A stretch of 5,641 bases of DNA from assembly GCA_023133185.1 (NCBI GenBank), contig JAGLWX010000456.1, positions 1 through 5,641 on the forward strand. The letters are read 5' to 3'. Shown here in pieces: positions 1 through 5,500 of the stretch; within the stretch, counting starts at the first letter, position 1; the number at the start of each line of letters is the position of its first letter. Source of the stretch: Fidelibacterota bacterium. Lineage in GTDB: Bacteria; Fidelibacterota; UBA2242. A model generated the notes under the pieces. It made no database searches, was not told the origin of the DNA, and worked only from the letters and a program-made list of their open reading frames with translations. Both the position numbers and the translations under genes were made by a program.

Positions 1-111
1 CCCACAAACTTTTACTTGCTTCCATTGATAGGAATGTACTTTTCTCATAGAGATGCCTATGGTACATTATTATTTGTCCCTATGCCTCGGGATGGCTGTT
101 ATTTCAAAATG
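1..111. repeat. Non-coding flank with nested small hairpins
   Basis: No convincing gene lies here. Two inverted repeats sit side by side: AATGTAC (32-38) with GTACATT (62-68), and inside it CATAG (46-50) with CTATG (57-61). Together they could form a 12-bp stem with a 7-base bulge and a 6-base loop. A second, weaker hairpin is TCCC (77-80) with GGGA (89-92). This looks like palindromic intergenic repeat DNA rather than a gene, but only one copy is in view, so membership in a repeat family is inference. Confidence 0.4.
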
Positions 112-139
112 CAAATATCAAATACTAAATTTCAAATTA
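112..139. repeat. Left inverted-repeat arm of the four-helix-bundle cassette
   Basis: Read on the plus strand this 28-base arm starts CAAATATCAAA and ends TTTCAAATTA. It matches the reverse complement of 503-530 at 23 of 28 positions with no gap: 11 identical bases, 4 mismatches, 5 identical, 1 mismatch, 7 identical. Its last three bases (137-139) are the complement of the TAA stop of the minus-strand gene, so the arm begins exactly at the end of the coding region. Confidence 0.7.
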
Positions 140-490
140 TTTTTTCATCTTCGATGTATCAACCGATTTTGCAATTATTTTCATAAGTTCATTGGTTTCA
201 CTAAGAATTGGTGAAATTTCACCTTTCGGAATCAAACTTGCTCTTTTAATTAATCGAATCCAAAACCTTGATTCTCTCAGTTCCTTTAACGAAATCTGAA
301 GTTTATGACTAAAATCCGCCTTACTTTCAGCGCCCCTGGCTTCCTCGTAGTTTGCCCCACAAGAAGTTGCGGAGCGCAATAACTGTTTACTTATATGTTT
401 GCCTTGATAACTATTTCCAAGGTTTTTTACCAAAGTAATAATCGATGCGGCATAATCTAAAAATCTATCAGATAATTCTTCAGAATTCAC
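137..490 (-). CDS. Four-helix-bundle protein (23S rRNA intervening-sequence / S23 family)
   Basis: This encodes 117 residues of the small four-helix-bundle family first known from proteins encoded in 23S rRNA intervening sequences, and related to the Avd accessory proteins of diversity-generating retroelements. The family signature is visible as QLLRSATSCGANYEEARGAE (about residues 36-55), followed by the DF.HKL.ISLKEL.ES..W stretch (about 59-77, Trp near 77). The length fits the family (about 115-125 aa). I chose GTG at 490-488 because AAGGAGGT (503-496) sits five bases upstream. The in-frame ATG at 547 would add 19 residues, would read through this Shine-Dalgarno site and the inverted repeat, and has no site of its own. 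The molecular function of free-standing members is not established; no rRNA, reverse transcriptase or template repeat is nearby. The gene is bounded by 28-bp inverted repeats, suggesting a mobile or formerly mobile cassette. Family call is strong; function is unknown. Confidence 0.88.
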   Translation of the reverse strand: MNSEELSDRFLDYAASIITLVKNLGNSYQGKHISKQLLRSATSCGANYEEARGAESKADFSHKLQISLKELRESRFWIRLIKRASLIPKGEISPILSETNELMKIIAKSVDTSKMKK

Positions 491-495
491 AGCAC

Positions 496-503
496 ACCTC
501 CTT
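496..503 (-). promoter_or_regulatory. Shine-Dalgarno site of the four-helix-bundle gene
   Basis: The minus strand reads AAGGAGGT, a near-perfect complement to the 16S rRNA tail, five bases before the GTG start at 490. It decides the start codon. Its first base is also the innermost base of the right inverted-repeat arm. Confidence 0.85.
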
Positions 504-530
504 AATTTGCAATTTGCACTTTGATATTTG
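503..530. repeat. Right inverted-repeat arm of the four-helix-bundle cassette
   Basis: This arm pairs with 112-139 at 23 of 28 positions without gaps. TTTGATATTTG (520-530) is the perfect 11-bp outer part. In the minus-strand transcript the two arms flank the ribosome-binding site and the stop codon, so they could fold into a long-range stem that loops out the whole gene, as terminal stems do in 23S rRNA intervening sequences. Confidence 0.7.
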
Positions 531-551
531 ATATGAAAGCTGTCCACCTAT

Positions 552-573
552 CTGCCGTGCTACGCACAGGCAG
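552..573. repeat. GC-rich palindrome between the four-helix-bundle gene and the symporter gene
   Basis: CTGCC-GTGC (552-560), a TAC loop, then GCAC (564-567), a bulged A and GGCAG (569-573) make a 9-bp stem with a 3-base loop in otherwise AT-rich sequence. It lies about 30 bases past the stop of the symporter gene, on the 3' side of that transcript. No T-run follows on the minus strand, so it is not a standard intrinsic terminator. It may be a REP-like dispersed palindrome or an mRNA 3'-end stabiliser. Confidence 0.5.
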
Positions 574-605
574 GCGTCTCTGCGTTTATAAAATTTTTGC
601 TCCCT

Positions 606-1967
606 TTAGAATTTTGGCGCTTCCGTCAATTTTAAAAACCGCATGAGTAAAAGTGATATGACAAGGGTCGCTAAAAATACCCCAACGGTTAATAAAACAC
701 TCCAGTTCCACAATATCGGTGCATTGATAAGTGTTAAATAACCAAGAATAATAGGTACCATAAACAGGTTCATCAGTCCAATTTCTATTGCTATTGGTGT
801 CTTGAACTCAGGATCCACAATTCTGAGTAATAATAGTCCACTTGATACGGTGCCTGTTACCGTTCCGTAAATAGCGACGGTTCTTTCAATGTTGTAGGAC
901 CAGAGTCTTCGCCCTAAAAAAACCACAACAAAAGTCGTCATAAGACCACTTAATAGCGCCATGATGGAAACCGGAATTATGTATTTCCACAGGACTACTA
1001 TTTGGATTGCCATAATAGTAGATACTATTAAAAAATCTACAGACCAGCCGGTTATTCTTCTTTGCAGTCCGGAATCGATCAAATGTTCTATTCCAAGTCT
1101 TCTCATAATCATTCTTAACAAAAATGCTATAACCATTCCGATGAAGAAGAAGAATCCCCAAAGCATTTTGCCTATATCGGGTGGAAGAATTTTTCCTAAT
1201 GCTAAAGTAAAGGCATAAGTTAAAATATAAACGAATCCGATTAGCGCCGCATGAAATGCCAGTGTTTCGATATTGCCCGAGTGCATTGTCAATTTGCCGG
1301 CTGATTCCTTTTCGTGATCTTTCGGGATTATTCCTTTCAAAAAATGTTTAGGAAGTGCTGAAGGGGTATGTGCACAATGCCCTTTTCTTATGCCCCAGTT
1401 GGCAATCGGAACGCCAACGAAAAATGAAAACAGGAAACCGATAGCGGCAAAGGATAAACCAATTGTTGCCGCATGTTCAAAACCAAATCCCTCCCAAGCT
1501 TTGCCAATGGATAACGCCTGACCGGGTCCCTCTTCAAATCCAAGCGGAACGAGAAAACCGAAAGTCGGAAAAAGTTTATACCCAAAAACTCCCAATAGTA
1601 TAACTACCAAGCCTCCGATAACTGCCTGAAGGGAAAATGAAATACTCTGTGTAATCGCCATCCATGCCGAACCTCTGATGTAATCTTTTCCACGGATTTT
1701 CTTCTCATTTTCATTGCTTTTCGATAAACCTACCGATATGAACGAGATGTTGAAAAAATGATATGCAAATGTTTCCAGCTTTGAAGCTTCAACTTTAACG
1801 ATACCCGTACTTATAAATATCAGACCAAGTATTCCTCCCAACAGGCAACTTGGGATCAGAAAATTTTGAAAAAACTTTGTTTTTGTCCTGAGAAAGATAC
1901 CAATTAAAAGCATAATAGATAAAAAACCAAAGATAAGCATCGGTTCGAATGGAAATAGACTTTTCAT
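606..1967 (-). CDS. GltS-family sodium/glutamate-type symporter
   Basis: A 453-residue polytopic inner-membrane protein of the ESS/GltS family (sodium:glutamate symporter; E. coli GltS is about 400 aa). Two inverted halves are visible. The N-terminal half has a helix with LIPSCLLGG (37-45), then the first conserved re-entrant region GFEEGPGQALSIG (143-155) and the helix GFEHAATIGLSFAAIGF (162-178), ending in the GVPIANWGIRKG loop (185-196). A hydrophilic stretch of about 35 residues (196-230) divides the halves. The C-terminal half carries IYGTVTGTVSSGLLLLRI (366-383), followed by VDPEF and more membrane helices. Known members take up glutamate with sodium. The first motif here differs from the G-H-G-T type I associate with classical GltS, so the substrate may not be glutamate. 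The ATG at 1967 has AAAGGA nine bases upstream. The gene stands alone, diverging from the beta-helix gene. Family confident; substrate uncertain. Confidence 0.85.
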   Translation of the reverse strand: MKSLFPFEPMLIFGFLSIMLLIGIFLRTKTKFFQNFLIPSCLLGGILGLIFISTGIVKVEASKLETFAYHFFNISFISVGLSKSNENEKKIRGKDYIRGSAWMAITQSISFSLQAVIGGLVVILLGVFGYKLFPTFGFLVPLGFEEGPGQALSIGKAWEGFGFEHAATIGLSFAAIGFLFSFFVGVPIANWGIRKGHCAHTPSALPKHFLKGIIPKDHEKESAGKLTMHSGNIETLAFHAALIGFVYILTYAFTLALGKILPPDIGKMLWGFFFFIGMVIAFLLRMIMRRLGIEHLIDSGLQRRITGWSVDFLIVSTIMAIQIVVLWKYIIPVSIMALLSGLMTTFVVVFLGRRLWSYNIERTVAIYGTVTGTVSSGLLLLRIVDPEFKTPIAIEIGLMNLFMVPIILGYLTLINAPILWNWSVLLTVGVFLATLVISLLLMRFLKLTEAPKF

Positions 1968-1976
1968 CTGTTTATA

Positions 1977-1982
1977 TCCTTT
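1977..1982 (-). promoter_or_regulatory. Ribosome-binding site of the symporter gene
   Basis: The minus strand reads AAAGGA, nine bases before the ATG at 1967. It supports this start over internal methionines, the next being Met10. Confidence 0.6.
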
Positions 1983-2130
1983 CTTTTTGCTTTTTTCTCA
2001 AATTTTCAGGTTTATTACAACAATTGATATTTCCATTTTGATTGTTAATAAGTTAGGAAATAGGTTCAATATTCCAAACGAGCATTTGATGACCCGTGAA
2101 TTCAACTGTTAAGTGCAACTCAAGAATAAT

Positions 2131-2160
2131 TTGGAAAAGCAGGCGAGGTGTTTTTATAAT
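2131..2160 (+). promoter_or_regulatory. Candidate sigma-70-type promoter upstream of the structured leader
   Basis: TTGGAA (2131-2136) and a perfect TATAAT (2155-2160) are separated by 18 bases. Transcription would start near 2167, about 26 bases before the first arm of the stem at 2193. If used for the beta-helix gene it gives a leader of more than 300 bases. Sequence match only; lineages of the Bacteroidota use a different consensus, which lowers confidence. Confidence 0.4.
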
Positions 2161-2192
2161 CCTATTTCGGATTCAGGGATTAAAACCTAACC

Positions 2193-2282
2193 TCAACAAT
2201 CGGGCTTTTTCATTTGTTCGGTCACTTTTTGGTGACCTGTCGCCGTAAGTGCCTGATAAACAAGGGCTATCCGGATTGTTGA
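2193..2282 (+). ncRNA. Candidate structured RNA element in the 5' leader
   Basis: The outer stem pairs TCAACAATC (2193-2201) with GATTGTTGA (2274-2282), nine perfect pairs, continued after one mismatch by GG (2203-2204) with CC (2271-2272). Inside, TTGTT (2214-2218) can pair with AACAA (2259-2263), and GGTCAC (2220-2225) with GTGACC (2232-2237) around a 6-base loop. An alternative, mutually exclusive hairpin GGTGA (2231-2235) with TCGCC (2240-2244) is also possible. It does not match a riboswitch class I can recognise. It could be a cis-regulatory leader, a small RNA, or the remnant of an inverted-repeat element. Folding here is by eye, without energies. Confidence 0.35.
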
Positions 2283-2417
2283 ACCTCTGCCATAATAATT
2301 TTTCGTCGAGAGAGATGTGATTTTGAATTCTATGGTAAAACTAAAACTTATATTTGGGGTTATCATTTGTGTGTGTTGTCACAAAATAAGTCATTAAAAT
2401 GATTTAATTTTTTTACA

Positions 2418-2423
2418 TATAAT
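2418..2423 (+). promoter_or_regulatory. Candidate -10 box proximal to the beta-helix gene
   Basis: A perfect TATAAT lies 76 bases before the beta-helix start codon. No good -35 hexamer stands 16-18 bases upstream; instead the near-palindrome TCATT-AA-AATGA (2391-2402) occupies that place, which could be an activator site. Transcription would begin around 2430, inside the TTTCCGGAAA palindrome. Confidence 0.4.
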
Positions 2424-2428
2424 AGTGT

Positions 2429-2438
2429 TTTCCGGAAA
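2429..2438. promoter_or_regulatory. Perfect 10-bp palindrome at the predicted start of transcription
   Basis: TTTCCGGAAA is fully self-complementary and begins five bases after the TATAAT at 2418-2423, where an operator would block initiation. No regulator gene is in the window, so its role as an operator is inference from position. Confidence 0.3.
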
Positions 2439-2458
2439 CGGAGGAAATCTCAAGTCTC

Positions 2459-2503
2459 ATGAATCAAAAATTATACATCATCAGGAAAGGTGGTCAGCTA
2501 TGA
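2459..2503 (+). CDS. Possible 14-codon leader ORF overlapping the beta-helix start
   Basis: An ATG at 2459 opens the frame MNQKLYIIRKGGQL and ends in a TGA at 2501-2503, which overlaps the beta-helix ATG (2500-2502) as ATGA. That junction is typical of translational coupling. GGAGG (2440-2444) lies 14 bases before the ATG, longer than ideal. Codons 10-12 of the leader contain the ribosome site of the downstream gene. The peptide has no recognisable similarity. It may be a real coupling or attenuation leader, or simply a chance frame in the 5' leader. Confidence 0.25.
   Translation: MNQKLYIIRKGGQL
2486..2493 (+). promoter_or_regulatory. Ribosome-binding site of the beta-helix gene
   Basis: AAAGGTGG ends six bases before the ATG at 2500. 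With the signal peptide that follows directly, it fixes the start of the large gene. Confidence 0.7.
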
Positions 2504-5500
2504 AAACGGTCAAATTTTTCATTTTATGTCTTTTCCCCATTATGACCCTGTTTGCTCAGACAGATATCGGGGGCACATTCGAAAATGATTCCACGCTGAC
2601 ATTTGCGGGAAGTCCCTACACCGTTATCAGTAGTATAACAATTCCCGACACCTGTACACTTACTATCGAGGCTGGAGTAATCGTAAAATTTAATGACGGC
2701 AGATACTTGACTATTTACGGAAATCTGGTCGCGACTGAAGCAACCTTCACTACATCACGAACAACACCCGCTGCCGGCGCCTGGAATGGTATTTTATTTG
2801 GCAGTTCCACTTATGCTGCTTCGGCAACTCTCACTGACTGTAATTATCAGTATGCTCAGAATATGAATATTAATAACGGCTCGGTAACTCTTGCCGGAAC
2901 CGACCTGTTATATATTTCTTCAAATGGAATCGAAATGAGCCGTAATGCAACTCTTAATATGTCCAACGGACAAATTACCGGAAACAGTTCAGGCGCAGGA
3001 ATCTATCTGCATGATGGTGCATCTTCAACCCAGGCAGTTCTTAATAATGTTGACATCAGCAACTGGGATTATGGTATTTTAATGTATGGCGCTTCCCGCT
3101 TAACTGCCACTAATATAACTATCAGCAATTGTGACAACCATGGTGTTTATATGAACAGCGATGACGCTATTCTGAGCATAAGCGGTTCAACGATTTCTTC
3201 AATTACAAATTATGGAGTTTGTGTTAACTACAAAGGCATTGTAAATCTTGATGAAGTGACAATCACAAGCTGCAGCTGGCCAATCTATTACGGAGCGCCG
3301 GGGACAATCACGACCAGTGGATCGGTGGATCTTACCGGCAATACGCGGGATGCTGTCTATATTTATCATACCAGCAACAGCAATCACTGGGTTCTACCCT
3401 CTGTGGATATTCCCTATTATTTCCGTGATAATTACACCGTATCGGCTGACGGAGTACTGGAGATCGGTTCGGGCAATATTTTAAAGTTTAATTATCATGA
3501 TGCCCTGAATATTGAGGGTACGCTTATTGCCAACGCCGATGTTGGTGAATACATCTATTTCACATCTGAAAAAGATGATAATTGGGGTGGCGATACCAAT
3601 AATGACGGCACCGCAACCGCTCCGGCAACCGGTAATTGGTATGGAATAAAATTCAAAGACACAAGTGTGGATACAGCCAGCGTCATGCGTCGATGTAAGG
3701 TAAGATACGCCGGCTACGGTTCAACTGGTGGAATTTCAATGTATAATGCCAGCCCGACGATTGACAGTTGCGATATTTCATATAATTACTATGGGCTTTA
3801 TCTTCAGTATGATTCAAATCCGATACTTACCAATAACACTATCGGTTCAAGTCAAAGAACACCCATTGCCATGTCATTCGAAGCCAATCCCACTATGGCA
3901 AATAACACCCTGTCTTTTGCCGATAATGAGTATGACGCCATCGGATTGTTGGGCGGAACCTTAACAGCCGACGCCGTCCTGTCGATCCGATCCATGACAT
4001 ATGTTCCTAATATGACTTACCTGATGCTGAGCTATATTACAGTCCCAGTGGATATGACTTTGACAATTAATAAAGGCATTGTAATCAAAGCTGTAAGCAG
4101 TTACAGTATAACCGTAAACGGGACCCTGATTGCCGATGCTACAGCAGACAGCATGATAACTTTCACTTCCGTCAAAGATGATAATTACGGTAATCCCGGC
4201 GATACCAACAGGGATGGAAGCCAGACATCTCCGTCTGTTGGAAATATGGGGGGAATCAACTTTGCCTCGGGCAGCAGCGCTAATTCGATTCTGAACTATT
4301 GCCGCTTTAATTATGCAAGATCATCTTACGGCTACGCAGTAGTATCCGTTAAGGATGCCAACCCAACCATTTTAAATTGCGAGATGAATAACAGTTCCCG
4401 CGCTATTGCCTGTTATCAGGGCGCCGAGCCGGTCATCACAAATAATACGATTACAAACACGCAAGCAGGATATACACCTTTTGCTATTGAAGTTTCTGCT
4501 AATCCAACTTTTTCCGGAAACAGTTTTATAAACACAGGTTTGGTTGCCCTAGGGCTTTTCGGAGGAACCTTAGAGCAAAACGGCGCTATCCATAAGAAAA
4601 ATGTAGCCGGTTACGAAAACATTACCTACGTACTATTAAGCAATCTGACCATTGGAGATAACACTTACCTGGCAATTGATCCGGGAGTTGTAATAAAAAT
4701 GGAAAATAGCGTCAGTATATATGTTAATGGAGGTTTTAAAGCCGAGGGAACAACCAGTAAAAAGATAATCTTTACTTCGTATAAAGATGATAATGTCGGA
4801 AATCCCATGGATACCAACGGTGACGGCACTGCAACTTCTCCCGGACCGGGGAATTGGGGGACTGTTCAATTTAATGAAAATAGCGATGACAGCTATTCAA
4901 AATTAGACTATTGTGAACTCCGGTATGGCGGATATTATTATAGTTCGGATGCAAATATACAATTTATCAATGCTTCACCAACTATTATTAACACAATTAT
5001 TGAGAAAGCCAACTATTACGGATTAAAGTTCGAGGGAACATCGTCTCCCATAGTTGACAATGTAACAATCCAAAATTGCAATTACGACCCGATTGCCATG
5101 TCGATCAAATCCAATCCCCAGTTCAGCAATATCACTTTCAACGGGAACGGAAGCCAGGGGCTTAGATTATTGGAGGGAACGCTTTCTTCCGATGCCACCT
5201 TGTCAAAACGTGATCTTGCCGGGATCAGTAACATTGCCTACATCATTGGCAGTCTCACCGTTAGTCCCGGTGTGGTGTTAACTGTGGATCCGGGAGTGGT
5301 CATCAAACTAACAGGCAGTATTTTAGTTCACGGCGGCTTGAGCGCTGTGGGAACGGTGAGTGAGAAAGTCGTGTTCACTTCACTAAAAGATGACGCCTCT
5401 GGCGGAGATACAAATAATGATGGCAATGCCAGCACACCCACTGCCGGAAACTGGGGCAATATTTCTTACTATGATGATGCCATTGATAGTGTAAACATCC

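Larger units (their letters stand above)
1968..2499. other. Divergent intergenic region (532 bases) with regulatory features
   Basis: This region separates the starts of the minus-strand symporter gene and the plus-strand beta-helix gene. I see no standard protein gene, tRNA or rRNA. It contains a promoter-like pair (2131-2160), a possible structured RNA (2193-2282), a 21-codon signal-peptide-like frame without a good ribosome site (2332-2397), a TTTGTG/CACAAA hairpin (2366-2371 with 2380-2385), a TCATT-AA-AATGA near-palindrome (2391-2402), a second -10 box (2418-2423), a TTTCCGGAAA palindrome (2429-2438) and a possible leader ORF (2459-2503). No clear promoter for the symporter gene could be picked out from the AT-rich stretch 1984-2100. 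Confidence 0.8.

Noticed and set aside
1..186. Plus-strand reading frame open from the left edge to the TAA at 184-186
   Set aside because: It has no recognisable domain, runs through hairpins and the inverted-repeat arm, and overlaps the well-supported four-helix-bundle gene in antisense; most likely chance openness.
137..490. Avd-type accessory protein of a diversity-generating retroelement
   Set aside because: The fold family is related, but no reverse transcriptase, template repeat or variable repeat is in the window.
552..573. Intrinsic terminator for the symporter gene
   Set aside because: The stem is good but no run of T follows on the minus strand.
961..1585. Short frames on either strand within the symporter gene
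   Set aside because: They overlap a gene with clear family motifs, lack ribosome sites and encode nothing recognisable.
2193..2282. Known riboswitch or tRNA
   Set aside because: No conserved core of a class I recognise, and no cloverleaf or CCA-end pattern.
2500..2556. Lipoprotein signal with Cys10 as the lipid-attachment site
   Set aside because: Cys10 lies within the hydrophobic core, too close to the N-terminus; LFA before Gln20 fits signal peptidase I better.
3199..5281. Short frames on both strands inside the beta-helix gene
   Set aside because: They are shadows of a continuous 1047-codon frame with consistent modular structure.
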